The notes: generated by a model from the letters alone, not told the origin. 64,000 bases of DNA from Antedon mediterranea (GCF_964355755.1 NC_092671.1:21418001-21482000); one strand, 5' to 3'. Positions 13,451 through 26,600 are shown, numbered from the stretch's first letter. Numbers and translations are program-made.

Positions 13451-15480
13451 ACTTCTAAGAATAGCTTCAAATCGCATATGGAGACAATTTAGACCATTTT
13501 GTGATTTTCGAAAAAACTTGTTAACATAAAAACACCAAAGTGCTAAGAATAGCTTCAAATCGCATATGGAGACAATTTAGACCATTTTGTGATTTTCGAA
13601 AAAACTTGTTAACATAAAAACACCAAAGTGCTTAGAATACCTTCAAATCGCATTTGGAGACGTTTAAGACCATTTTGTGATTTTCGAAAAAACTTGTTAA
13701 CATAAAAACACCAAAGTGCTTAGAATAGCTTCAAATCGCATTTGGAGACGTTTTAGACCAATTTGTGATTTTCGAAAAAACTTGGTTACACAAAAACATC
13801 AAAGTGGATAAAAGCACATTATAAACCGTTTTAGACCATTTTGAGCATTTCGATAACACATTTCACACAAAAACATCAAAGAGCACAAAATAGCTTAATA
13901 TCGTATTTAAAAACGTTTTAAACCATTTTGAGCATTTCGACAAAACTTTTTCACACAAAACACCAAAGTGTTTAGAAAAGCTTCAAATCGCATTTGGAGA
14001 CGTTTTAGACCATTTTGTGATTTTCGAAAAAACTTGTTAACACAAAAACACCAAAGTGATTAGAATAGCTTCAAATCGCATTTGGAGACGTTTTAGACCA
14101 TTTTGTGATTTTCGAAAAAACTTGTTAACATAAAAACACCAAAGTGATTAGAATAGCTTCAAATCGCATTTGGAGACGTTTTAGACCATTTTGTGCATTT
14201 CGATGAAACTTGGTTACGCAAAAACATCAAAGTAATAATCACATTATAAACAGTTTTAGACCATTTTGAGCATATCGATAAAACTTTTTACACAAAACAC
14301 CAAAGTGCTTAGAATAGCTTCAAATCGCATTTGGAGACGTTTTAGACCATTTTGTGATTTTCGACAAAACTTTTTCACACAAAACACCAAAGTGCTTAGA
14401 ATACCTTCAAATCGCATTTGGAGACGTTTTAGACCATTTTGTGATTTTCGAAAAAACTTGTTAACATAAAAACATCAAAGTGTACAGATTAGCTTCAAAT
14501 CGCATTTGGAGACGTTTTAGACCATTTTGTGATTTTCGAAAAAACTTGTTAACATAAAAACACCAAAGTGCTTAGAATAGCTTCAAATCGCATTAGGAGA
14601 CGTTTTAGACCATTTTGTTATTTTCGAATAAACTTGTTAACATAAAAACACCAAAATGTTTAGAATAGCTTCAAATCGCATTTGGAGACGTTTTAGACCA
14701 TTTTGTGATTTTCGAAAAAACTTGTTAACATAAAAACACCAAAGTGCTTAGAATACCTTCAAATCGCATTTGGAGACGTTTTAGACCATTTTGTGATTTT
14801 CCAAAAAACTTGTTAACATAAAAACATCAAAGTGTACAGAATAGCTTCAAATCGCATTTGGAGACGTTTTAGACCATTTTGTGATTTTCGAAAAAACTTG
14901 TTAACATAAAAACACCAAAGTGCTTAGAATAGCTTCAAATCGCATTAGGAGACGTTTTAGACCATTTTGTGATTTTCGAAAAAACTTGTTAACATAAAAA
15001 CACCAAAGTGCTTAGAATAGCTTCAAATCGCATTTGGAGACGTTTTAGACCATTTTGTGATTTTCGAAAAAACTTGTTAACATAAAAACACCAAAATGTT
15101 TAGAATAGCTTCAAATCACATTTGGAGACGTTTTAGACCATTTTGTGATTTTCGAAAAAACTTGTTAACACAAAAACACCAAAGTGATTAGAATAGCTTC
15201 AAATCGCATTTGGAGACGTTTTAGACCAATTTGTGCATTTCGATGAAACTTGGTTACGCAAAAACATCAAAGTGCTTAAAATCACATTATAAACCGTTTT
15301 AGACCATTTTGAGCATATCGATAACACTTTTCACACAAAAACATCAAAGAGCACAATATAGCTTAATATCTTATTTAAAAACGTTTTAGACCATTTTGAG
15401 CATTTCGACAAAACTTTTTCACACAAAACACCAAAGTGCTTAGAATAGCTTCAAATCGCATTTGGAGACGTTTTAGACCA

Positions 15481-16420
15481 TTTTGTGATTTTCGAAAAAA
15501 CTTTTTAACATAAAAACACCAAACTGCTAAGAATAGCTTCAAATCGCATATGGAGACAATTTAGACCATTTTGTGATTTTCGAAAAAACTTGTTAACATA
15601 AAAACACCAAAGTGCTTAGAATACCTTCAAATCGCATTTGGAGACATTTTAGACCATTTTGTGATTTTCGAAAAAACTTGTTAACATAAAAACATCAAAG
15701 TGCTAAGAATAGCTTCCAATCGCATTTGTAGACGTTTTAGACCATTTTGTGATTTTCGAAAACAACTTGTTAACATAAAAACACCAAAGTGCTTAGAATA
15801 GCTTCAAATCGCATTTGGAGACGTTTTAGACCATTTTGTGATTTTCGAAAAAACTTGTTAACATAAAAACATCAAAGTGCTAAGAATAGCTTCAAATCGA
15901 ATTTGGAGACATTTTAGACCAATTAGTGATTTTCGAAAAAACTTGGTTACACAAAAACATCAAAGTGGTTAAAATCACATTATAAACCGTTTTAGACCAT
16001 TTTGAGCATTTCGATAACACTTTTCACACAAAAACATCAAAGTGCTTAGAATAGCTTCAAATCGCATTTGGAGACGTTTTAGACCATTTTGTGATTTTCG
16101 AAAAAAACTTTTTAACATAAAAACACCAAACTGCTAAGAATAGCTTCAAATCGCATATGGAGACAATTTAGACCATTTTGTGATTTTCGAAAAAACTTGT
16201 TAACATAAAAACACCAAAGTGCTTAGAATACCTTCAAATCGCATTTGGAGACATTTTAGACCATTTTGTGATTTTCGAAAAAACTTGTTAACATAAAAAC
16301 ATCAAAGTGCTAAGAATAGCTTCCAATCGCATTTGGAGACGTTTTAGACCATTTTGTGATTTTCGAAAAAACTTGTTAACATAAAAACACCAAAGTGATT
16401 AGAATAGCTTCAAATCGCAT
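15481..16420 (+). repeat. Segmental duplication, partner of about 31621-32561 (shift about 16,141 bp)
   Basis: This block carries the rare monomer with gcatttgtagacg (near 15720 and 31860), the aaaacaactt variant and the tcgaatttggagacatt variant in the same order at both sites. The shift changes by one base near the start because the A run is one base longer in the downstream copy. Divergence sets in at the class B entry, where one site has accattttg and the other accaatttg. Confidence 0.7.
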
Positions 16421-17273
16421 TTGGAGACGTTTTAGACCATTTTGTGCATTTCGATGAAACTTGGTTACGCAAAAACATCAAAGTGCTTAAAATCACATTA
16501 TAAACCGTTTTAGACCATTTTGAGCATATCGATAACACTTTTTACACAAAACACCAAAGTGCTTAGAATAGCTTCAAATCGCATTTGGAGACGTTTTAGA
16601 CCATTTTGTGATTTTCGACAAAACTTTTTCACACAAAACACCAAAGTGCTTAGAATACCTTCAAATCGCATTTGGAGACGTTTTAGACCATTTTGTGATT
16701 TTCGAAAAAACTTGTTAACATAAAAACATCAAAGTGTACAGAATAGCTTCAAATCGCATTTGGAGACGTTTTAGACCATTTTGTGATTTTCGAAAAAACT
16801 TGTTAACATAAAAACACCAAAGTGCTTAGAATAGCTTCAAATCGCATTTGGAGACGTTTTAGACCATTTTGTGATTTTCGAAAAAACTTGTTAACATAAA
16901 AACACCAAAGTGCTTAGAATAGCTTCAAATCGCATTAGGAGACGTTTTAGACCATTTTGTGATTTTCGAAAAAACTTGTTAACATAAAAACACCAAAGTG
17001 CTTAGAATAGCTTCAAATCGCATTTGGAGACGTTTTAGACCATTTTGTGATTTTCGAAAAAACTTGTTAACATAAAAAAAACAAAGTTCTTAAAATAGCT
17101 TCAAATCGCATTTGGAGACGTTTTAGACCATTTTGTGATTTTCGAAAAAACCTGTTAACATAAAAACACCAAAGTGTTTAGAAAAGCTTCAAATCGCATT
17201 TGGAGACGTTTTAGACCATTTTGGGATTTTCGAAAAAACTTGTTAACATAAAAACACCAAAGTGCTTAGAATA

Positions 17274-17350
17274 TGGCCGAGCGGTTAAGGCAGGGGCGCC
17301 GTTTATCGTACCTAAAGAGCCAACAACAACATCGGCAAGGGTTCGAGGCC
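17274..17350 (+). promoter_or_regulatory. Internal Pol III promoter (A and B boxes), SINE copy 1
   Basis: The A box is TGGCCGAGCGG at 17274-17284, matching the general form TRGYNNANNNG. The B box is GGTTCGAGGCC at 17340-17350, differing from GGTTCGANTCC at one conserved position (G for T). The spacing is as in tRNAs with a long variable arm. No run of four T occurs in the element body, so a Pol III transcript would first meet TTTT at 17654-17657, in the satellite flank. Confidence 0.7.
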
Positions 17351-17525
17351 GACTCGCTCCTAGTTCTGGTGGTGGAACAAGTCTTCTCGGATAAGGACTA
17401 TAAACCGTAGGTCCAGTGTACACAGTTATAACATGTGTGTACTTTAAAGAACCCAGTTCATTATTCGAAAAAGAGTAGGGGGTTACCCCGGTGAACTGGT
17501 TCACACAATAGCCTCTGTATCAGGG

Positions 17526-17575
17526 GGATTACCACCTATCTGATAGGACAGTGATTAATTCACTATTGGTAATCC
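17526..17575 (+). other. Nested inverted repeats in the SINE body (possible three-way junction), copy 1
   Basis: A perfect 9-bp inverted repeat, GGATTACCA at 17526-17534 with TGGTAATCC at 17567-17575, encloses two smaller ones: CCTATC/GATAGG at 17535-17547 and GTGA/TCAC at 17551-17563. Together they could fold the RNA into a closing stem with two branch hairpins. The same bases occur in the other two copies (48914-48963 and 55405-55454), but all three copies derive from one insertion, so that is not independent support. Confidence 0.6.
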
Positions 17576-17596
17576 TTGGCCACAGTGCCTAAAGAC

Positions 17597-17629
17597 ATAA
17601 AATAAAATAAAAATAAATAAATAAATAAT
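17597..17629 (+). repeat. (ATAA)n-type tail of SINE copy 1
   Basis: The 3' end is a pure A/T tail built of ataaa and ataa units, with no G or C for 33 bases. Simple-repeat tails of this kind mark the 3' end of SINEs mobilised by LINE machinery. The tail runs straight into agcttcaaatc of the split monomer. Confidence 0.85.
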
Positions 17630-20600
17630 AGCTTCAAATCGCATTTGGAGACGTTTTAGACCATTTTGTAATTTTCAAAAAAACTTGTTAACATAAAAAC
17701 ACCAAAGTTCTTAGAATAGCTTCAAATCGCATTTGGAGACGTTTTAGACCATTTTGTGCATTTCGATGAAACTTGGTTACACAAAAACATCAAAGTGCTT
17801 AAAATCACATTATAAACCGTTTTAGACCATTTGAGCATTTCGATAACACTTTTCACACAAAAACATCAAAGTTCACAATATAGCTTAATATCCTATTTAA
17901 AAACGTTTTAGACCATTTTGAGCATTTCGACAAAACTTTTTCACACAAAACACCAAAGTGCTTAGAATACCTTCAAATCGCATTTGGAGACGTTTTAGAC
18001 AATTTTGTGATTTTCGAAAAAACTTGTTAACATAAAAACACCAAAGTTTACAGAATAGCTTCAAATCGCATTTGGAGACGTTTTAGACAATTTTGTGATT
18101 TTCGAAAAAACTTGTTAACATAAAAACACCAAAGTGCTTAGAATAGCTTCAAATCGCATTGGGAGACGTTTTAGACCATTTTGTGATTTTCGAAAAAACT
18201 TGTTAACATAAAAACACCAAAGTGCTTAGAATAGCTTCAAATCGCATTTGGAGACGTTTTAGACCATTTTGTGATTTTCGAAAAAACTTGTTAACATAAA
18301 AACGCCAAAGTTCTTAAAATAGCTTCAAATCGCATTTGGAGACGTTTTAGACCATTTTGTGATTTTCGAAAAAACTTGTTAACATAAAAACACCAAAGTG
18401 TTTAGAAAAGCTTCAAATCGCATTTGGAGACGTTTTAGACCATTTTGGGATTTTTGAAAAAACTTGTTAACATAAAAACACCAAAGTGCTTAGAATAGCT
18501 TCAAATCGCATTTGGAGACGTTTTAGACCATTTTGTAATTTTCAAAAAAACTTGTTAACATAAAAACACCAAAGTTCTTAGAATAGCTTCAAATCGCATT
18601 TGGAGACGTTTTAGACCATTTTGTGCATTTCGATAAAACTTGGTTACACAAAAACATCAAAGTGCTTAAAATCACGTTATAAACCGTTTTAGACCATTTG
18701 AGCATTTCGATAACACTTTTCACACAAAAACATCAAAGGGCACAAAATAGCTTAATATCCTATTTAAAAACGTTTTAGACCATTTTGAGCATTTCGACAA
18801 AACTTTTTCACACAAAACACCAAAGTGCTTAGAATACCTTCAAATCGCATTTGGAGACGTTTTAGACAATTTTGTGATTTTCGAAAAAACTTAACATAAA
18901 AACATCAAAGTTTACAGAATAGCTTCAAATCGCTTTTGGAGACGTTTTAGACAATTTTGTGATTTTCGAAAAAACTTGTTAACATAAAAACACCAAAGTG
19001 CTTAGAATAGCTTCAAATCGCATTGGGAGACGTTTTAGACCATTTTGTGATTTTCGAAAAAACTTGTTAACATAAAAACATCAAAGTGTACAGAATAGCT
19101 TCAAATCGCATTTGGAGACGTTTTAGACCATTTTGTGATTTTCGAAAAAACTTGTTAACATAAAAACACCAAAGTGCTTAGAATAGCTTCAAATCGCATT
19201 TGGAGACGTTTTAAACCATTTTGTGATTTTCGAAAAAACTTGTTAACATAAAAACACCAAAATGTTTAGAATAGCTTCAAATCGCATTTGGAGACGTTTT
19301 AGACCATTTTGTGATTTTCGAAAAAACTTGTTAACACAAAAACACCAAAGTGATTAGAATAGCTTCAAATCGCATTTGGAGACGTTTTAGACCATTTTGT
19401 GATTTTCGAAAAAACTTGTTAACATAAAAACACCAAAGTGATTAGAATAGCTTCAAATCGCATTTGGAGACGTTTTAGACCATTTTGTGCATTTCGATGA
19501 AACTTGGTTACGCAAAAACATCAAAGTGCTTAAAATCACATTATAAACCGTTTTAGACCATTTTGAGCATATCGATAACACTTTTTACACAAAACACCAA
19601 AGTGCTTAGAATAGCTTCAAATCGCATTTGGAGACGTTTTAGACCATTTTGTGATTTTCGACAAAACTTTTTCACACAAAACACCAAAGTGCTTAGAATA
19701 CCTTCAAATCGCATTTGGAGACGTTTTAGACCATTTTGTGATTTTCGAAAAAACTTGTTAACATAAAAACATCAAAATGTTTAGAATAGCTTCAAATCAC
19801 ATTTGGAGACGTTTTAGACCATTTTGTGATTTTCGAAAAAACTTGTTAACACAAAAACACCAAAGTGATTAGAATAGCTTCAAATCGCATTTGGAGACGC
19901 TTTAGACCAATTTGTGCATTTCGATGAAACTTGGTTACGCAAAAACATCAAAGTGCTTAAAATCACATTATAAACCGTTTTAGACCATTTTGAGCATATC
20001 GATAACACTTTTCACACAAAAACATCAAAGAGCACAATATAGCTTAATATCTTATTTAAAAACGTTTTAGACCATTTTGAGCATTTCGACAAAACTTTTT
20101 CACACAAAACACCAAAGTGCTTAGAATAGCTTCAAATCGCATTTGGAGACGTTTTAGACCATTTTGTGATTTTCGAAAAAACTTGTTAACATAAAAACAT
20201 CAAAGTGCTAAGAATAGCTTCAAATCGCATTTGGAGACATTTTAGACCAATTAGTGATTTTCGAAAAAACTTGGTTACACAAAAACATCAAAGTGGTTAA
20301 AATCACATTATAAACCGTTTTAGACCATTTTGAGCATTTCGATAACACTTTTCACACAAAAACATCAAAGTGCTTAGAATAGCTTCAAATCGCATTTGGA
20401 GACGTTTTAGACCATTTTGTGATTTTCGAAAAAAACTTTTTAACATAAAAACACCAAACTTCTAAGAATAGCTTCAAATCGCATATGGAGACAATTTAGA
20501 CCATTTTGTGATTTTCGAAAAAACTTGTTAACATAAAAACACCAAAGTGCTAAGAATAGCTTCAAATCGCATATGGAGACAATTTAGACCATTTTGTGAT

Positions 20601-23600
20601 TTTCGAAAAAACTTGTTAACATAAAAACACCAAAGTGCTTAGAATACCTTCAAATCGCATTTGGAGACGTTTAAGACCATTTTGTGATTTTCGAAAAAAC
20701 TTGTTAACATAAAAACACCAAAGTGCTTAGAATAGCTTCAAATCGCATTTGGAGACGTTTTAGACCAATTTGTGATTTTCGAAAAAACTTGGTTACACAA
20801 AAACATCAAAGTGGATAAAAGCACATTATAAACCGTTTTAGACCATTTTGAGCATTTCGATAACACATTTCACACAAAAACATCAAAGAGCACAAAATAG
20901 CTTAATATCGTATTTAAAAACGTTTTAAACCATTTTGAGCATTTCGACAAAACTTTTTCACACAAAACACCAAAGTGTTTAGAAAAGCTTCAAATCGCAT
21001 TTGGAGACGTTTTAGACCATTTTGGGATTTTCGAAAAAACTTGTTAACATAAAAACACCAAAGTGCTTAGAATAGCTTCAAATCGCATTTGAAGACGTTT
21101 TAGACCATTTTGTAATTTTCGAAAAAACTTGTTAACATAAAAACACCAAAATGTTTAGAATAGCTTCAAATCGCATTTGGAGACGTTTTAGACCATTTTG
21201 TGATTTTCGAAAAAACTTGTTAACACAAAAACACCAAAGTGATTAGAATAGCTTCAAATCGCATTTGGAGACGTTTTAGACCATTTTGTGATTTTCGAAA
21301 AAACTTGTTAACATAAAAACACCAAAGTGATTAGAATAGCTTCAAATCGCATTTGGAGACGTTTTAGACCATTTTGTGCATTTCGATGAAACTTGGTTAC
21401 GCAAAAACATCAAAGTAATAATCACATTATAAACAGTTTTAGACCATTTTGAGCATATCGATAAAACTTTTTACACAAAACACCAAAGTGCTTAGAATAG
21501 CTTCAAATCGCATTTGGAGACGTTTTAGACCATTTTGTGATTTTCGACAAAACTTTTTCACACAAAACACCAAAGTGCTTAGAATACCTTCAAATCGCAT
21601 TTGGAGACGTTTTAGACCATTTTGTGATTTTCGAAAAAACTTGTTAACATAAAAACATCAAAGTGTACAGATTAGCTTCAAATCGCATTTGGAGACGTTT
21701 TAGACCATTTTGTGATTTTCGAAAAAACTTGTTAACATAAAAACACCAAAGTGCTTAGAATAGCTTCAAATCGCATTAGGAGACGTTTTAGACCATTTTG
21801 TTATTTTCGAAAAAACTTGTTAACATAAAAACACCAAAATGTTTAGAATAGCTTCAAATCGCATTTGGAGACGTTTTAGACCATTTTGTGATTTTCGAAA
21901 AAACTTGTTAACATAAAAACACCAAAGTGCTTAGAATACCTTCAAATCGCATTTGGAGACGTTTTAGACCATTTTGTGATTTTCCAAAAAACTTGTTAAC
22001 ATAAAAACATCAAAGTGTACAGAATAGCTTCAAATCGCATTTGGAGACGTTTTAGACCATTTTGTGATTTTCGAAAAAACTTGTTAAACATAAAAACACC
22101 AAAGTGCTTAGAATAGCTTCAAATCGCATTAGGAGACGTTTTAGACCATTTTGTGATTTTCGAAAAAACTTGTTAACATAAAAACACCAAAGTGCTTAGA
22201 ATAGCTTCAAATCGCATTTGGAGACGTTTTAGACCATTTTGTGATTTTCGAAAAAACTTGTTAACATAAAAACACCAAAATGTTTAGAATAGCTTCAAAT
22301 CACATTTGGAGACGTTTTAGACCATTTTGTGATTTTCGAAAAAACTTGTTAACACAAAAACACCAAAGTGATTAGAATAGCTTCAAATCGCATTTGGAGA
22401 CGTTTTAGACCAATTTGTGCATTTCGATGAAACTTGGTTACGCAAAAACATCAAAGTGCTTAAAATCACATTATAAACCGTTTTAGACCATTTTGAGCAT
22501 ATCGATAACACTTTTCACACAAAAACATCAAAGAGCACAATATAGCTTAATATCTTATTTAAAAACGTTTTAGACCATTTTGAGCATTTCGACAAAACTT
22601 TTTCACACAAAACACCAAAGTGCTTAGAATAGCTTCAAATCGCATTTGGAGACGTTTTAGACCATTTTGTGATTTTCGAAAAAACTTTTTCACACAAAAC
22701 ACCAAAGTGCTTAGAATACCTTCAAATCGCATTTGGAGACGTTTTAGACCATTTTGTGATTTTCGAAAAAACTTGTTAACATAAAAACATCAAAGTGTAC
22801 AGAATAGCTTCAAATCGCATTTGGAGACGTTTTAGACCATTTTGTGATTTTCGAAAAAACTTGTTAACATAAAAACACCAAAGTGCTTAGAATAGCTTCA
22901 AATCGCATTAGGAGACGTTTTAGACCATTTTGTGATTTTCGAAAAAACTTGTTAACACAAAAACACCAAAGTGCTTAGAATAGCTTCAAATCGCATTTGG
23001 AGACGTTTTAGACCATTTTGTGATTTTCGAAAAAACTTGTTAACATTAAAACACCAAAATGTTTAGAATAGCTTCAAATCGCATTTGGAGACGTTTTAGA
23101 CCATTTTGTGATTTTCGAAAAAACTTGTTAACACAAAAACACCAAAGTGATTAGAATAGCTTCAAATCGCATTTGGAGACGTTTTAGACCATTTTGTGCA
23201 TTTCGATGAAACTTGGTTACGGAAAAACATCAAAGTGCTTAAAATCACATTATAAACCGTTTTAGACCATTTTGAGCATATCGATAACACTTTTCACACA
23301 AAAACATCAAAGAGCACAATATAGCTTAATATCGTATTTAAAAACGTTTTAGACCATTTTGAGCATTTCGACAAAACTTTTTCACACAAAACACCAAAGT
23401 GCTTAGAATAGCTTCAAATCGCATTTGGAGACGTTTTAGACCATTTTGTGATTTTCGAAAAAACTTGTTAACATAAAAACACCAAAGTGATTAGAATAGC
23501 TTCAAATCGCATTTGGAGACGTTTTAGACCATTTTTTGCATTTCGATGAAACTTGGTTACGCAAAAACATCAAAGTAATAATCACATTATAAACAGTTTT

Positions 23601-26600
23601 AGACCATTTTGAGCATATCGATAAAACTTTTTACACAAAACACCAAAGTGCTTAGAATAGCTTCAAATCGCATTTGGAGACGTTTTAGACCATTTTGTGA
23701 TTTTCGACAAAACTTTTTCACACAAAACACCAAAGTGCTTAGAATACCTTCAAATCGCATTTGGAGACGTTTTAGACCATTTTGTGATTTTCGAAAAAAC
23801 TTGTTAACATAAAAACATCAAAGTGTACAGATTAGCTTCAAATCGCATTTGGAGACGTTTTAGACCATTTTGTGATTTTCGAAAAAACTTGTTAACATAA
23901 AAACACCAAAGTGCTTAGAATAGCTTCAAATCGCATTAGGAGACGTTTTAGACCATTTTGTTATTTTCGAAAAAACTTGTTAACATAAAAACACCAAAAT
24001 GTTTAGAATAGCTTCAAATCGCATTTGGAGACGTTTTAGACCATTTTGTGATTTTCGAAAAAACTTGTTAACATAAAAACACCAAAGTGCTTAGAATACC
24101 TTCAAATCGCATTTGGAGACGTTTTAGACCATTTTGTGATTTTCCAAAAAACTTGTTAACATAAAAACATCAAAGTGTACAGAATAGCTTCAAATCGCAT
24201 TTGGAGACGTTTTAGACCATTTTGTGATTTTCGAAAAAACTTGTTAACATAAAAACACCAAAGTGCTTAGAATAGCTTCAAATCGCATTAGGAGACGTTT
24301 TAGACCATTTTGTGATTTTCGAAAAAACTTGTTAACATAAAAACACCAAAGTGCTTAGAATAGCTTCAAATCGCATTTGGAGACGTTTTAGACCATTTTG
24401 TGATTTTCGAAAAAACTTGTTAACATAAAAACACCAAAATGTTTAGAATAGCTTCAAATCACATTTGGAGACGTTTTAGACCATTTTGTGATTTTCGAAA
24501 AAACTTGTTAACACAAAAACACCAAAGTGATTAGAATAGCTTCAAATCGCATTTGGAGACGTTTTAGACCAATTTGTGCATTTCGATGAAACTTGGTTAC
24601 GCAAAAACATCAAAGTGCTTAAAATCACATTATAAACCGTTTTAGACCATTTTGAGCATATCGATAACACTTTTCACACAAAAACATCAAAGAGCACAAT
24701 ATAGCTTAATATCTTATTTAAAAACGTTTTAGACCATTTTGAGCATTTCGACAAAACTTTTTCACACAAAACACCAAAGTGCTTAGAATAGCTTCAAATC
24801 GCATTTGGAGACGTTTTAGACCATTTTGTGATTTTCGAAAAAACTTTTTCACACAAAACACCAAAGTGCTTAGAATACCTTCAAATCGCATTTGGAGACG
24901 TTTTAGACCATTTTGTGATTTTCGAAAAAACTTGTTAACATAAAAACATCAAAGTGTACAGAATAGCTTCAAATCGCATTTGGAGACGTTTTAGACCATT
25001 TTGTGATTTTCGAAAAAACTTGTTAACATAAAAACACCAAAGTGCTTAGAATAGCTTCAAATCGCATTAGGAGACGTTTTAGACCATTTTGTGATTTTCG
25101 AAAAAACTTGTTAACACAAAAACACCAAAGTGCTTAGAATAGCTTCAAATCGCATTTGGAGACGTTTTAGACCATTTTGTGATTTTCGAAAAAACTTGTT
25201 AACATTAAAACACCAAAATGTTTAGAATAGCTTCAAATCGCATTTGGAGACGTTTTAGACCATTTTGTGATTTTCGAAAAAACTTGTTAACACAAAAACA
25301 CCAAAGTGATTAGAATAGCTTCAAATCGCATTTGGAGACGTTTTAGACCATTTTGTGCATTTCGATGAAACTTGGTTACGGAAAAACATCAAAGTGCTTA
25401 AAATCACATTATAAACCGTTTTAGACCATTTTGAGCATATCGATAACACTTTTCACACAAAAACATCAAAGAGCACAATATAGCTTAATATCGTATTTAA
25501 AAACGTTTTAGACCATTTTGAGCATTTCGACAAAACTTTTTCACACAAAACACCAAAGTGCTTAGAATAGCTTCAAATCGCATTTGGAGACGTTTTAGAC
25601 CATTTTGTGATTTTCGAAAAAACTTGTTAACATAAAAACATCAAAGGGCTAAGAATAGCTTCAAATCGCATTTGGAGACATTTTAGACCAATTAGTGATT
25701 TTCGAAAAAACTTGGTTACACAAAAACATCAAAGTGGTTAAAATCACATTATAAACCGTTTTAGACCATTTTGAGCATTTCGATAACACTTTTTACACAA
25801 AAACATCAAAGTGCTTAGAATAGCTTCAAATCGCATTTGGAGACGTTTTAGACCATTTTGTGATTTTCGAAAAAAACTTTTTAACATAAAAACACCAAAC
25901 TGCTAAGAATAGCTTCAAATCGCATATGGAGACAATTTAGACCATTTTGTGATTTTCGAAAAAACTTGTTAACATAAAAACACCAAAGTGCTTAGAATAC
26001 CTTCAAATCGCATTTGGAGACGTTTTAGACCATTTTGTGATTTTCCAAAAAACTTGTTAACATAAAAACATCAAAGTGTACAGAATAGCTTCAAATCGCA
26101 TTTGGAGACGTTTTAGACCATTTTGTGATTTTCGAAAAAACTTGTTAACATAAAAACACCAAAGTGCTTAGAATAGCTTCAAATCGCATTAGGAGACGTT
26201 TTAGACCATTTTGTGATTTTCGAAAAAACTTGTTAACATAAAAACACCAAAGTGCTTAGAATAGCTTCAAATCGCATTTGGAGACGTTTTAGACCATTTT
26301 GTGATTTTCGAAAAAACTTGTTAACATAAAAACACCAAAATGTTTAGAATAGCTTCAAATCACATTTGGAGACGTTTTAGACCATTTTGTGATTTTCGAA
26401 AAAACTTGTTAACACAAAAACACCAAAGTGATTAGAATAGCTTCAAATCGCATTTGGAGACGTTTTAGACCAATTTGTGCATTTCGATGAAACTTGGTTA
26501 CGCAAAAACATCAAAGTGCTTAAAATCACATTATAAACCGTTTTAGACCATTTTGAGCATATCGATAACACTTTTCACACAAAAACATCAAAGAGCACAA

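Larger units (their letters stand above)
1..17272 (+). repeat. Satellite array, segment 1 (about 88-bp monomers)
   Basis: The stretch is uninterrupted head-to-tail satellite DNA, about 200 monomers of mostly 78, 87 or 88 bp. Each carries a shared core (acgttttagaccatttt) followed 10-20 bp later by a tttcga or atcga motif. Classes A, A', B and C alternate irregularly: B monomers begin near 786, 1213, 1553, 1901, 2411, 3016 and 4057, so there is no simple fixed higher-order period at the kilobase scale. No gene, RNA gene or unrelated mobile element is visible. The organism and satellite family are not recognised. The array continues beyond the left edge, because the window starts inside a class C monomer. 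Confidence 0.97.
17273..17629 (+). mobile_element. tRNA-derived SINE, copy 1
   Basis: This is a 357-bp non-autonomous retroelement interrupting a class A monomer. The head (17273-17355) resembles a tRNA of the Ser/Leu type: tggccgagcggttaaggc and, 55 bp on, ggttcgaggcc, which match Pol III A and B boxes. It starts about six bases inside a tRNA, so the extreme 5' end is missing or was never present. The body (about 17356-17596) is not tRNA-like. Its part at 17385-17456 (ctcggataagg, taaaccgtaggtcc, actttaaagaaccc) resembles the Nin-DC SINE domain from memory, which I cannot confirm here. The tail is (ATAA)n-like. It encodes no protein and would need a LINE reverse transcriptase in trans. Left flank gcttagaat and right flank agcttcaaatc rejoin into a perfect monomer. 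Any target duplication is at most a few bases (aat or aata) and merges with the tail. Confidence 0.85.
1130..21960 (+). repeat. Large higher-order unit, copy 1 (31,388-bp shift)
   Basis: About 20.8 kb, including the SINE, is repeated at 32518-53348 with a constant shift of 31,388 bp. In the places compared by eye the copies differ at very few bases: 4962 G against 36350 T, 18253 G against 49641 T, 18746 A against 50134 T, and 19900 C against 51288 T. There was no net length change. The left limit is where 1081-1130 stops matching 32469-32518. The right limit is the gt/at difference at 21961 against 53349, after which monomer order changes. I did not compare every base. Confidence 0.9.

Noticed and set aside
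1-17272. CRISPR array
   Set aside because: Units are directly adjacent and vary along their whole length. There are no unique spacers between constant short repeats and no cas genes, and the context is eukaryotic satellite DNA.
17273-17355. A functional tRNA-Ser or tRNA-Leu gene
   Set aside because: Only the A- and B-box regions are tRNA-like. The acceptor stem does not pair, the 5' end is missing, the anticodon arm is not recognisable, and a SINE body and tail follow.
17211-17504. Minus-strand open frame of 97 codons at 17211-17504, repeated at 48599 and 55090
   Set aside because: It covers the antisense of the SINE head and body plus part of a satellite monomer. The three copies are duplicates of one locus, so their agreement is not evidence of selection, and no protein family is recognisable.
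17526-17575. Hammerhead ribozyme in the SINE body
   Set aside because: The ctgatag near 17540 is not the required CUGAUGA core and no matching GAAA segment is placed to complete it. The inverted repeats fit a plain branched stem.
17273-17629. LTR element, MITE or DNA transposon
   Set aside because: No terminal inverted repeats or long terminal repeats are present at the ends. A tRNA-like head and a simple A/T tail indicate a SINE.
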